From Zanthoxylum bungeanum (taxonomy: Eukaryota > Streptophyta > Magnoliopsida > Sapindales > Rutaceae): 64,000 nt of DNA. Positions 32,744-43,448 of this stretch are shown here, in pieces; the first letter of the stretch is position 1, and each line of letters begins with the position of its first letter. Position numbers and translations under genes: made by a program. Where the stretch lies: positions 150,112-214,111 of the forward strand of contig SKCR01038878.1 in NCBI GenBank assembly GCA_019454045.1, read 5' to 3'. The notes under the pieces were generated by a model. It was not told the DNA's origin. It saw only the letters and a list, made by a program, of their open reading frames with translations, and searched no databases.

Positions 32744-34441
32744 TTAAGAAAGCATCCTTAGTTCGTTTAAGATATTAAGGATATTCTTAACTGCTATCCA
32801 GTGACCTTCACCTGGATCGGCCTGATAGCGACTACACATGCTCAAAGCATATGAGACATCAGGTCGTGTACATATCATGGCATACATGATCGATCCGACT
32901 GCCGAGGCGAACGGTATCCGACTCATGTTGTCTCTCTCTTCCTGAGTCTTAGGACACATGTCCTTAGACAGAGAGGTACCACGTATCATTGGAACCAATC
33001 CCTTCTTGGATTGTTCCATGTTGAATCGCTTCAACACTTTATCAATGTATGTACTCTGGGAGAGTCCAAGCAGCTTTCTAGATCTATCCCGGTAGATCTT
33101 TATTCCAAGAATAAAGGCTGCTTCTCCCAGATCTTTCATGGAGAATTTTAATGAAAGCCAAGCTTTCACCGACGTTAGCATGGGAATGTCATTGCCTATC
33201 AGCAATACGTCGTCGACATAAAGGACGATAAAAGTAAGTGCTCTCCCACTAACCTTCTTGTATACACAAGGGTCATCTGCGTTTTGCATGAAATCATATT
33301 CTTTTATGATCTCATCAAAACGTTGATTCCATGACCGTGATGCTTGCTTCAATCCATAAATGGATCGATTTAACTTACAAACCTTGTTTGCAAGTCTTGG
33401 CACGATAAAACCGTCAGGCTGTTGCATATAAACATCCTCCAAAAGGTTTCCGTTAAGGAAAGCGGTTTTAACGTCCATCTGCCATATCTCGAAGTCGAAA
33501 TATGCAGCTATTGCAAGCATTATCCGAATGGATTTAATCATGGCAACGGGTGAGAAGGTCTCGTCATAATCAATACCGTATTGTTGACGATACCCCTTCG
33601 CTACAAGCCTAGCTTTGTACGTTTGTACGTTGCCATCCATGTCGGTCTTCTTCTTGAAGATCCATCTGCATCCAATAGGCTTTACGCCTTCTGGTGCATC
33701 AACCAGTGTCCAAACTTGGTTGGCGTACATGGAATCCATCTCGGACTTCATGGCTTCTTGCCATAAAGCGGAATCGATATTTTGTATCGCTTCCTCATAC
33801 GTAGCCGGCTCATTATCCTCAATAAGATTAATATCTATATGAGGTGAGATCAGGAACCCATACCTCTCAGGTACTGTTCTGACTCTCTCCGACCTACGCG
33901 GTCCTTGTGTATGTGAAGTTTGTGGTACAGACTCATCCCGGACGGTCTGTTCTTGTTCCGTCGTTGATTCATTGCCAGGAACAGTATCACTACGATCTTC
34001 ATCGATTTCTACTTTCCTCCCACTTACCACTGCATTTAGGAATTCCTTCTCAAGGAAAACCGCATGTAGAGCAACAAATACTTTGTTCTCTTGTGGGTAA
34101 TAGAAGTAATATCCTTTGGTTTCCCTAGGATATCCTACGAAAAGGCATTTATCCGATTTGGGTTCAAGTTTGGTACCTTCCAAACGTTTAACATATGCCC
34201 AGCATCCCCAAATCTTTAGGAAAGAGAAACCTGGTTTCCTTCCTGTCCATATCTCATATGGAGTCTGTTCAACAGACTTCGACGGTACCTTATTCAAAAT
34301 AAGTATAGCACTGTTTAATGCGTATCCCCAGAAGGATATTGGTAGCTCAGTGCGACTCATCATTGACCTCACCATGTCCAATAAGGTGCGGTTCTCCGTT
34401 CGGACACACCGTTTAATTGCGGTGTTCCAGGAGGAGTCCAC
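32744..34441 (-). CDS. D copia pol: integrase C-terminus and reverse transcriptase
   Basis: The 565 codons run from the end of the integrase core (NRTLLDMVRSMMSRTELPIS) through its C-terminal region (PYEIWTGRKP, IWGCWAYVKR, residues 61-86), a linker, and the full RT: WTLVDAPEG near 244, QMDVKTAFLNG at 321-331, [13 protein letters not shown] at 355-367, and YVDD at 408-411. RT copies the element RNA into DNA in cytoplasmic particles. The frame ends at VKNILNILN, where a lost base shifts it away from the connection domain. Upstream it is out of phase with the integrase core at about 34430. Residues for polymerisation are all present. Confidence 0.92.
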   Translation of the reverse strand: MDSSWNTAIKRCVRTENRTLLDMVRSMMSRTELPISFWGYALNSAILILNKVPSKSVEQTPYEIWTGRKPGFSFLKIWGCWAYVKRLEGTKLEPKSDKCLFVGYPRETKGYYFYYPQENKVFVALHAVFLEKEFLNAVVSGRKVEIDEDRSDTVPGNESTTEQEQTVRDESVPQTSHTQGPRRSERVRTVPERYGFLISPHIDINLIEDNEPATYEEAIQNIDSALWQEAMKSEMDSMYANQVWTLVDAPEGVKPIGCRWIFKKKTDMDGNVQTYKARLVAKGYRQQYGIDYDETFSPVAMIKSIRIMLAIAAYFDFEIWQMDVKTAFLNGNLLEDVYMQQPDGFIVPRLANKVCKLNRSIYGLKQASRSWNQRFDEIIKEYDFMQNADDPCVYKKVSGRALTFIVLYVDDVLLIGNDIPMLTSVKAWLSLKFSMKDLGEAAFILGIKIYRDRSRKLLGLSQSTYIDKVLKRFNMEQSKKGLVPMIRGTSLSKDMCPKTQEERDNMSRIPFASAVGSIMYAMICTRPDVSYALSMCSRYQADPGEGHWIAVKNILNILNELRMLS

Positions 34442-35300
34442 TGTGAAAGAATACCATATTCTTTCAAGTAATCTTGAAACTCATAACTTAAGTATTCGCC
34501 ACCACGGTCTGACCGTAATGTCTTAATACTCTTCCCTGTTTGTTTCTCCACTTCGTGTCGAAACTCTTTGAATTTCTCAAAAGTTTCCGACTTGTGTCTC
34601 ATAAGATACACATAACCGTAACGAGATGCATCATCTGTAAAGGTTACGAAGTAGTGAAATCCACCTCTAGCCTGGCTAGACATGGGCCCGCATACGTCAG
34701 TATGAACGAGAGCTAACAGTTCTGTGGTACGTTCACCTTTACCGCTAAAAGGTGATTTAGGCATTTTGCCTAAAAGACAAGATTCGCAGACGTCATATGA
34801 ATTGAGATCAAATTCGTCCAAGTACCCACTCTTCGAAAGTGTGGATATGCGAGTCTTGTTAATGTGTCCTAGACGACAATGCCACATATAAGCTTCATCT
34901 TTTAGATTACTCCTTTTGAGCCTTTTGTTTGTCATTTTAGGAGATTCATTTATATTCAAAATATAAAGACCGTTATTTGCAACAGCTATGCAAATTTCTG
35001 CATCATTTTTATATAAATAACACCCAGTGTTTCTAAATACAAAAGTGTAACCCTGCTGGGTTAACAAGGATACAGATATAATATTCCTAGTTAAACTAGG
35101 TACAAAATAACAGTTTAAAAGTTTAAGTACATGCCCTGAGGGCAGTTCTAAAACAAAAGTCCCTACGGCCAAAACAGCAACTGGTGTTCCGTTTCCGACC
35201 CGTAGATCCATCTCCCCTGTCGCCAGCATCCTGCTATCATGCAGATCCTGCACATCAGTACAAATATGAGCACCACAACCAGAATCAAAAATCCAATTTT
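34369..35300 (-). CDS. D copia protease, pre-integrase and integrase core
   Basis: The frame includes the protease motif DSGCGAHIC at about 35260-35290, then GEMDLRVGNG and LAVGTFVL, the pre-integrase zinc region (MWHCRLGHIN, CESCLLGKM), and the integrase core with HTDVCGPM, FVTFTDDASRYGYVY, RSDRGGEY and PGTPQLNGVSER. The catalytic D, D and E of the integrase core are in place. It is shifted out of frame with gag by one missing base before the protease (about 35300) and with RT at about 34430. Confidence 0.9.
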
Positions 35301-35922
35301 AAAACTAGAAGTATTCATATTTATCTCAATAACAAACATACCAGAGGCGGTAGCCTTGCCACCTTGCTATCCTCCTTCTGCACAATGTTTATTTGGCAGT
35401 CACGTTTCCAGTGACCCCTTTGCCGCAGTTAAGGCAGATGTCGCGAGATTTGTCCTTTGGCTTCCTAGAAGCCACTGTCAACTTGCCTTTGCCCTTCTTT
35501 TTGAACTTCCTCTTCCTCGCACCTCCAATTGCCATGGGCCTAGCCTTTGGCGCATGAGAGGTCGATGCATAATGCGCCTCGCGCTTGCTCCCCTTTAGGA
35601 GTTCCCTTTCGGACTCCTTCAGCACGGACAACAACTCTCCAAGAGTGTCGTCAGTATCCATCAACTTATAGTTGACGATGATTTGTTTCCAAGTATCGGG
35701 CAGCGATTGTAATATCATATCAATCGTCAGCTCTGCCTCCAAGACAATGCCCATATTGGCTAACTCATCTATGTCAGCGATCATTTGAGTCCCGTGGGCC
35801 TCAACTGATGCGCCATCTGTCATCCGGGAGCGGAAGAGTTTCCTTACTAGCTCGTACCTCTTCATCCGCTTGTTAGTGCGGTGAAGATCACGCAATCTTG
35901 CCATCATGTTATAGGGATCCAA
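35301..35922 (-). CDS. D gag, C-terminal part with damaged zinc knuckle
   Basis: A 177-codon frame (35389-35922) carries the Gag capsid segment LRDLH, MIADIDELANMG, LQSLPDTWKQIIVNY and GELLSVLKE, a strongly basic linker (RKRKFKKKGKGK), and the start of a CCHC knuckle, CLNCGK. An extra or missing base in the following G run moves GHWKRDC out of frame. Gag forms the particle and binds RNA. The frame change may be real or a sequencing error at the homopolymer. Confidence 0.85.
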
Positions 35923-36182
35923 GTCCCTGTTTTGCGTCTGAAATGCTGGGTCATTGCAGCTAGCATAACTGACTGAGCTTGGTCACAATCGTCACTATGA
36001 GTCTTCCATAACTCTAGCTCCAGTGGCTCAGTGGGTTTAGGCGGGAGAGGCCTCTGAATAGTATACAGTACCCTCTCAGCCCCAAGCACTATCTTGAGGT
36101 TCATTTCCCAGTCGGCAAAGTTTGTCCCTTTGAAGACATTATCGCCCATGATTATGTCGCGGATATTACCTTTGCCAGTCAT
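35904..36182 (-). CDS. D gag, N-terminal part
   Basis: The 92 codons begin MTGKGNIRDIIMGDNVFKG and continue with NFADWEMNLKIVLGAE and ELWKTHSDD, matching B1 and B2 gag N-termini. It is shifted from the rest of gag by one base near 35930, at the RQNKGLDPY equivalent. The ATG is taken as the gag start because the same start is kept in B1 and B2. Confidence 0.88.
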   Translation of the reverse strand: MTGKGNIRDIIMGDNVFKGTNFADWEMNLKIVLGAERVLYTIQRPLPPKPTEPLELELWKTHSDDCDQAQSVMLAAMTQHFRRKTGTWIPIT

Positions 36183-38068
36183 CTTGACAACTATAGTCCA
36201 ACTATAAAGTCAACGATGTTATGGGTACAGTCAAACTGTTACAAGTAAAATAACAATATATTAGTCCAACTAATCAAATAAAATATTGACGAAATAATTT
36301 TGAAAGACGAGTAAGGCTAATTATCTGAACGAGATTGCAAATTCAATAATAGCCTCCCACTATTTTCTTCAAGTTTCTAACCCTCTGTAGACAACTCGGG
36401 AAATCTAATTTCCTAGTGGGCTAGGATCCCGTTAAATAACACACAACCTTGACTTTGGCCAACAAGTTGTATGATATTTAACTAGGTAGATCTCGAAGAT
36501 CAATTGGATCCCATCCAATTCCTAGATCCGGTTAGGTGGACATCCAAGTCCGAAACATATATATCTAATACATATGTCAATGTATCCAATACATTTTCCT
36601 AACCATTTCCTCTGAATCAACTAAGCCTTGGCTTTGGCACAACAAACCTAATGATTCCAGTTAAGCGGGACCCATTGACAAGGAAAATTTCGTAATCAAT
36701 GTCGATGGACAAGAAGTGATCTTGACTTTGGCCAACAAATCACAACTTGGACAGGACACCGATGTGGAACAAAATTCTCATGATTCAAACACATCCTCAA
36801 TTGACAAAGGTCTTGACTTTGGCCAACAAACCAATGCCAATTTCGGATCTTGAGAAAGAATCATTCAACGGAAGGAAAATCGCTTAATATTGTTGAGGGA
36901 TTTTTCGCGTAATTGGCAACCAATTTATTTATCTTTGTTAGGTCTCATCATCATACACCCTTAAGCATGCTTCTAAAACATCATAAAGCGCGTAAAGTAA
37001 AGTAATAGTGATATGCGGATGGATATTTAAACAACTTGTTCCTAGAACAAATCACTCCCTTTCCTCTCCCCGCTAGCACTATTCTACAACTACCCAATTA
37101 CATAATACAATAAGAGAAACCTCATTTACATTGAGGGGAATTAGGTGAGAAGAGAATACAAAGAGATAAAGAGATAAGGCTGGACACGCAGGTCCAATTT
37201 ATAAATTCCAAATTTACAATAATTTCTAAAATTACCCTTTCCCTTCTAATATCCATCCGATATACACTATTCATTCATCACATACATATATATTCAAACA
37301 AGACATGCTTTTACAACCAATCTAATCCAATTAATTAGTCTTGTTTAAAGTGATCATCCAATGTTCAAACAACGGTTTGATTTTGTGCGAGTCCAACTCG
37401 ATTGAGAATAAGTACATAAGGTACGAATTCGCGAATTATATCGAACTACTTATTAAATCTTATTTAATTCGTATTCAATACTAATTCATTATTTAATTCC
37501 AAATTAAATGTTTACACTTTTAATTGCTTTAAAGACTTAGATTCTAAATCTAATCCTATTGGGTCTCAAAGCCCAACTAACATCCAATGTTGAATTTAAT
37601 TCAAGTCAAATGGGCTTAGAATTGATTTATTAAGGCTTGGGCTTTGGTCAATTGGGTCAAACCCAATTGCCAAGCCCAAATAAGGAATCACCCTTAAGTG
37701 CCATAAAACCAATTTTAAGCCCATAAGGCCCAATTAAATTATTAAAGCCCATTAATTAAATTTTAATATTCCAAACATTAAAGTCCAATTAATTAAAGTG
37801 TAATACCAAGATTAATATATTAAACCAAATATTTCAAAAATACCCATTTAATTTATTAATCATGTATTTATCAAATTAAATGTCCAACATTAATTTTATC
37901 AAAAATCAACTCCATTTCATGTCCTTGTACATTCGGCCAAGGTGAGTTTTTGTGTCGATTTGTTTTTCAATCCGATTGAATTACTAATCTACGTCCCGTA
38001 CACGTTCTAAGTCATCTAATGATCTTAAACACAAAATTTCAATCCACTCCAAGTAGCAACACATTCGG

Positions 38069-38470
38069 CCAAGGCATGGATTAGGGGAAAAATCATCCAA
38101 TGCATTTTTCATAAAATTTGATTCCATATAACATCATGTTATACACATGCAAGCATACTTATTAATCAAATTTCATAAGAACACTTATATCAATTTCATC
38201 ATGCCATTCGGCCAAGGTGAAGATATTGGGGAAAAATCATCCAATGCATTTTTCATAAAATTGATTCCATGTAATATCATTCTATATACATGCAAGCATA
38301 CTTATTCATCAAATTTCACAAGAACATGCTTCAATCAATTTTCACACCCATTCGGCCAAGGTCAAATTTTGGGGAAAAATCATCCAATGCATTTTTCATA
38401 AAATTGATTTCATATAATGTCATTTAACATACATCTAAGCATACTCATTCATCAAATTTCACAAGAACAT
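38069..38470. repeat. Tandem leader repeat next to the D PBS
   Basis: Units starting at CATTCGGCCAAGG near 38069, 38207 and 38350 are each followed by GGGGAAAAATCATCCAATGC and CATTTTTCATAAAATT. Related single units occur near 37932 and in the H1 leader (ATTCGGCCAAG near 14110). The repeat is adjacent to the primer binding site. Confidence 0.75.
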
Positions 38471-38523
38471 GCTTCAATCAATTTTCACAAATTTTAACCT
38501 AAAGTATTTCATGCTTAAACCTA

Positions 38524-38537
38524 GCTCAATGATACCA
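38524..38537 (-). promoter_or_regulatory. Primer binding site of D
   Basis: In minus sense TGGTATCATTGAGC, one base from the LTR end CCAACA. It matches initiator-Met tRNA (TGGTATCAGAGC) apart from TT inserted after TCA. Confidence 0.88.
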
Positions 38538-38538
38538 T

Positions 38539-40514
38539 TGTTGGTTTCTATAATATGTCCCAAACAAAGATTAAGCATGTGAAATACTATAAAGAATATA
38601 TATTTAAACATGAAGTATGGCGGAATCATACTTACAATGCCTTGTGATGAAGTAGATGATCAAATGGTAGAAGCTCCAAGTGGTGGAGGATTCGGCCAAG
38701 AGGAGGAAGAAGACTTGAAGCTCCAAGCTTTGTATTCCAAGCTCTTTGATGGTTTCCCTATCACCTCTTTTGATCCCTTGCTTGTGCTAGCAAAAATGGA
38801 GAAATGGAAGATCAAATCTTCCTTGCCCTTGTCAATGGAGTTCACGGCAATTTGAGAGAGAAGAGAGAGTTTTTTGTGTAATGTCTTGATTAATTAATTT
38901 TTGTATTACCAAAAATCAATTTATATTTATGTTATAATTTATTAAATTAATAATAAATCTATGACATAAACCATGCAATGGCTTAGAGTGTCAAACACTC
39001 AAACTCCATGCAAAGCCTTTGAGTGAAATGCACACTATCACCATGCAATGCCTTAGAGTGTTTTGTACACTATTAACATGCAATGCCTTATCAATAAAAT
39101 AATGCATATAATGACAAGTGTCATGTGGGCCCCACACGTTTCCCAATGAAAGTGGGCCCACGTCCACTCACGCGTTCGGGTTCGATATTTCCGAAATACC
39201 GAGCTAGCGTCGCGACGTTAATTAAATCGGATTTAAATAAATAATCGCTCCTAGCGAAATTATTATTTACGTCGCTTACGAATTAATTCTAAATTAACTC
39301 GTATGCCCGAATTAAAATCTAATTTTAATTTCGCGTCGAAATCGAATTTCGATTATTATATCGAATATAATAATTTTATCGATTAATTCCAAATTAATCG
39401 TTCTCTCTCTCTGAATAAGGCACTTTATCCGAGATAAAGTTTCTCCGCAATTAATCCAAGATTAATTAAGTTCGAATCAAATATCATAGGTGAATCTTCA
39501 GGAAGCGACCCAAGAGATCTCCGGATATTTTGGCAGTAAATACGGTCGTCGGATAATCCGAACACGTACGTACCTCGTACTACGTCTTTACCGATTTACA
39601 AGACAAGGTTGGCTTCTAGCAAAGCGCCATGCCTACCCAATTCTCCAGAAATATTCTTATAGGAATATAAGATCTGTATCAGGCGTAGTATACCGTAGTA
39701 TTGCGTACATCGATCCAGTATCGGATGATCACATGCTAGGCCTAGGGCTGGAGATGTGTCTGCCCCGTACGAAAATATATCGGACATCAAGCAACTAGTC
39801 TCTTTAAATCGGACAATCCTGACCTGGTCATATTGTCCCGACGGTTGCAACCTTTTATAGAGTACTAGTTCTGTGCCCTGCGTGATCATCGCCTCCATAT
39901 GTCTGAAGCGATACTTCCATCTTGACATCACATCCAGTACACTACGCTTCTCGATAAACCCAGAAGAGGTGTACACAGAACCGGTTAAGGTCCCCAACCA
40001 CCAAAACCAAAGTTTACCGATTGTCGCAAGTACTAGCGATGTAAGTCTCAGGTTAAGACCATATACACCTACCCTGATGCGGCCTCCCATAGACACATAG
40101 ACATACTACCAATGGGATTCCGCGGGGTCTATCCAGAGCGAAGCTGTTTTCCGTACCATCGGTAAAACACAACCTCCTATTGCACTTGCATAAGTATCCA
40201 ATACTTAAATATATGAGAACTATGCTGTTGTGCCCTCACAACGTGCACAAGCGCAATACTAGCCTATTCCGCATTATCGATGTCCAGTCTCGATAATACT
40301 ACGCTAGGGATATTTAATGATTAAACCTTTATGGATTGATACTGTCTCATATCATCTCAATCCAGTACTAATCATATGGACTTTTGCCATTTATATATCA
40401 AAGTAAATAAAATTACAAAACGGCAAAAGGCAATTTCATTATCACATAGTTAATTTTGTACAATAATACAATATCATTTACAAACAGTGACGCTATGGGA
40501 CATAATGTCTAACA
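38539..40514 (-). mobile_element. 5' LTR of D
   Basis: Near-identical to 30244-32220. Differences noted by eye are mostly indels in runs, for example extra AT/TTA near 38593 and fewer G near 40125, plus a few substitutions such as GTGTCTGCCCC versus GTGTCCCCCC. Confidence 0.95.
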
Positions 40515-40519
40515 GTAAT
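40515..40519. repeat. Target site duplication GTAAT of D (right)
   Basis: Matches 30239-30243 exactly. Confidence 0.95.
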
Positions 40520-41569
40520 TAAATTTCTTACCGCCTATATGCAGGTTGGTTTGGTTTTGGTTCTGCCTTTATGGCTGGTTGGGCCTTATTTGACTTAATC
40601 AGGTTACCGCCTATATGGCCGGTTGTAAAATAGTCACAAGTAATATATTATATTGAATGAGATATCTAAAATAGTAAATAGTAAAAGTTGATCCGTTTAC
40701 CTTAGCATTTTATTTTTTGTAATTTACTTTTCAGCTTTTACTTTACCGCAATTACGTTTCATCATTTTTACTTTATGTCTTTTACTTTTATCTTTTTTAC
40801 TAGCCCTAGTTATGTGTTGTAACTAAGTTATTATCTGGGGTTGTGATGAATTCTAATATCACCTGTTTATAAGGGGTTATTTTATAGTTTGGGTATTTAA
40901 AGGTTTACTTTTTAAGTCTTAAGCTTAATGCGTCTTGTTAATTGGCTACTAATAAGATAGATCTGGTAAATCTAAATAGACTTGACAAAGGAATTTTAGG
41001 TTTCAACCTTAGACTTAATAGCCCACGATCTTCCTTGAGGATAGATAACCCTTTAATAGATTTCCTTACAGGATAGACATATATCTGTCGGGCGGGGGTA
41101 GCCATAATTGGAACTTAAAATTAATGAATCCAAATAATTTGGTTGATATAGACATATGGTTCAATTGGGTTAAACTGGGTATTTGCGTCTGACCATCGAC
41201 AAAGGCTTCCGCATAATTTCGTGTTCGAGGTTAGTAAACCGATAAATTAAACAAACATGAAATAACCAATTCATCTTTAAAATGATATTGGAAGAAATCA
41301 AAACCCTAGATAGTTTTTAATATTTAATTTTCTTATAGTTTTTAATATTGAATTTTCTTAAACCTACTTTCGAACAATTTTATTTACTTATTTTTAAATT
41401 TAAAAATCATCACCATTTCAAATCAATCAATCAACCTATTAGATACTAGTAATCATTTGACCTCATAAAATTATAGATTAGGTATTAAGTCCTCGTGGGA
41501 TCGATACTTTTTATACTACTAGAACGATACGTGCGCTTGCGTTATACGCGTGTGTGTAAGCACCGGTCA
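40520..41569 (+). mobile_element. 3' LTR of gypsy G, second part
   Basis: It continues the G LTR. Four degenerate units with ACCGCC and a TTGG end span the insertion point (about 30155, 30215, 40535, 40605). The last bases are GTGCGCTTGCG...GCACCGGTCA, followed by CTACA. The terminal GATACGTGCGCTTGCG is typical of Athila-like LTR ends. No gene. Confidence 0.85.
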
Positions 41570-41574
41570 CTACA
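41570..41574. repeat. Target site duplication CTACA of G (right)
   Basis: Matches 4779-4783; A1 resumes directly after. Confidence 0.85.
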
Positions 41575-42932
41575 CCATTGCCAATGATAAGGATGTCATC
41601 TACATACAAAAAAGAAATACTATCATGCTTTCACTAACTAACTTCTTATAAACACAAACGCATTTCTTCCTCATTCTTTATAAATCCAGATAATCTAATT
41701 ATCTCATCAAAACGACGATTTCAGCTTCGGGATGCCTGTTTAAGTCCATAAATAGACTTCTGGAGCTTACATACCATGTTTGAAGTCTCATTAGATACGA
41801 AACCCTCTGGTTGTTTCATATAGATATCCTCATCGAGAATTCCATTTAGAAAAAAAAATTTCACGTCCATCTACCATATCTCATAGTTATGATATGCAAC
41901 AATGGCTAAAAGAATCCTAATGGATTTTAGCATGGCTACTGGTGAAAAATTTTCCATCGAGCCATCGTTTCCTTTTACAAACCCATTTACAACCAACATG
42001 TTTAACTCATTCAGGAAGTTAAACTAAGTCCCAGACTTGATTGTCATGTATAGTATCCATTTCATATTTCATGGCATCCTGCCTTTTTTCCGAATCGATA
42101 TCTAATATCGCTTCTTTATATGTATTCAGATCTGTTTCCTCCAAGAGGAAAATATCAAGGCTCACATCAGATGTTAAAAACAGTCTCTGAAGAGGGCTTG
42201 GTATTCTATCCAACTTATGTGAAACATTGTTGTAGATCCTTTACCTAGTTGGATCCCTGGTTCCATCTCACATTCCTTAATGTTAGGATCAAACTCATCG
42301 AGTTCAATCTTTCTACAATTTCCACTTTCTCTCAAAAATTATTTTTTAGGAAAAGTTGTAAAACGAACACCAAATACATTTCGTTGCTCAGAATCATAGA
42401 ATTGATATCCGATGGAATTTTCAGGATATCTAATGAACCTATATTTATACCCTATGGGTGTAAGTTTATCCCGCTGCGCAATTCTAATGTATGCAGGACA
42501 ACCCCAAATCTTTAAACATCTAAGAATTGGATTTCTACCATACCATATCTGATATGGGTCGTAGAAACAACTTTCGATGAAACTCTATTAAGTATGTGGA
42601 CATCAGTAATATGGAAGATCTGTATAGATCATCATGGATCGTACCATATCTAATAAAGTACGATTTGTTCACTCAGAGACACCATTGTGTTGAGCAAATC
42701 CTGGTGGGCTATATTGGGCAAGAATCCCATTCTCCATTAAATAACTTCTAAATTCATCGCTCATAAATTCACCACCTCGATCTGATCGAAGACACTTGAT
42801 GAATTTACCGGTTTTTTCTACTTCATTTCGAAATATTTTGAACTTTTCAAATGTTTTCAATTTACGTCTCATCAAATAGACAAATCTATATCTTGACTTA
42901 TTATCCGTGAAAGTCACGAAGTATGTTGAACC
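41575..42932 (-). pseudogene. A1 copia pol remnant: RT N-terminus and integrase
   Basis: Minus-strand translation gives the RT active-site end (VDDILIIGN at about 41580-41610), the rest of RT to about 42010, a frame at 42019-42213 (EAMK-type DAMKYEMDTIHDNQVWDLV), integrase C-terminus to 42660, and integrase core at 42669-42932 (FVTFTDNKSRYRFVY, RSDRGGEF, HNGVSE). It is the upstream half of the gene ending at 3836. It stops abruptly at 42932 where an A-type LTR in plus orientation begins. Confidence 0.85.
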
Positions 42933-43448
42933 TGTTGGAGTTGGTGCTTGGAGCGCCAATCCGAATAATGTATTGTACATTATATTTTTATTATTTTTTA
43001 ATAAAATAACTAAATTTTCATTTAAAACCTTATTAATGGTAATGTCATTATATTAACATATAAATATGCTAAGAATAACATCGACTTTAGAATAGCCATA
43101 TAGTAATACCGGACACTGGGTGATCCGATATTGGGATAATATTACTATTATAAACTATTCTTAAAGTAAGTATTCATAGTCGTTGGTTTTGGAACACTGT
43201 CGAATTTATTTAACCTAGAATACTATCACATGTCGTATATTGGAATTGCAGTTCCAATGGTTTAACCCGATGAACCATGAGCATGAGAAGCTTGTATAGA
43301 CATGTGGGTATTCGTTGGAGTGAATACTGAATGACTCACACATGATTCCTAATAGTTGGAAGTACACACCACTGTTATTAAGAATCTCCTCGAGTCGAGT
43401 AGCATATGTGATACTTTGACTATAGGATAACATTGATTTTGTGTTTGA
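42933..43448 (+). mobile_element. Partial A-type LTR (A2), plus strand
   Basis: It starts TGTTGGAGTTGGTGCTTGG and matches the reverse complement of about 3300-3818. It is cut at 43448 by B1. A frame starting in it and running back into A1 integrase (42669-42980) crosses the junction and is meaningless. Confidence 0.85.

Larger units (their letters stand above)
36183..38538 (-). other. D 5' untranslated leader
   Basis: Non-coding. In plus reading it holds four CTTGACTTTGGCCAACAA-type motifs near 36453, 36628 (variant), 36722 and 36812. There are three to four copies of a unit of about 120 bp at 38060-38470 containing CATTCGGCCAAGGT and GGGGAAAAATCATCCAATGC, spaced about 120-135 bp apart. No gene seen. 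Confidence 0.8.
30244..40514 (-). mobile_element. Complete copia element D, minus strand
   Basis: The 10,271-bp element has LTRs of 1,977 and 1,976 bp that are nearly identical, a perfect GTAAT duplication, PBS, leader, gag, protease, integrase, RT, RNase H and polypurine tract in copia order. It is the best-preserved coding element in the window, broken only by about five single-base frame changes, several of them at homopolymers. It is young and is a plausible relative of the helper that moves the H lineage. Confidence 0.95.
4784..41569 (+). mobile_element. Athila-like Ty3/gypsy element G, deleted, carrying a LOG-like gene
   Basis: The element is bounded by TGATGAG...GGTCA LTR ends and a CTACA duplication. 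After removing nested elements H1(+H2) and D, about 6.8 kb is its own sequence. Order: truncated 5' LTR, a rearranged segment, protease, C-terminal integrase, post-pol motif (GGGAGGCAACCCA near 26294), two unidentified frames, an intact LOG-type gene, a second post-gene motif (TAGGTTTGGGGGAGGG near 27916), a tandem duplication, polypurine tract, and 3' LTR. RT, RNase H and the integrase core are missing, so it cannot be autonomous. The family call rests on the protease motifs DLGAS and VEDVLVKVDKFIFP and on the integrase tail. Confidence 0.85.

Noticed and set aside
32235..36182. D as a fully functional autonomous element
   Set aside because: Gag, protease, integrase/RT and RT/RNase H are separated by frame changes in the given sequence; kept only as a possibility pending read checks.
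42669..42980. Integrase frame with an unusual N-terminus
   Set aside because: The N-terminal residues come from the A2 LTR on the other side of an insertion junction at 42933; not a real fusion gene.
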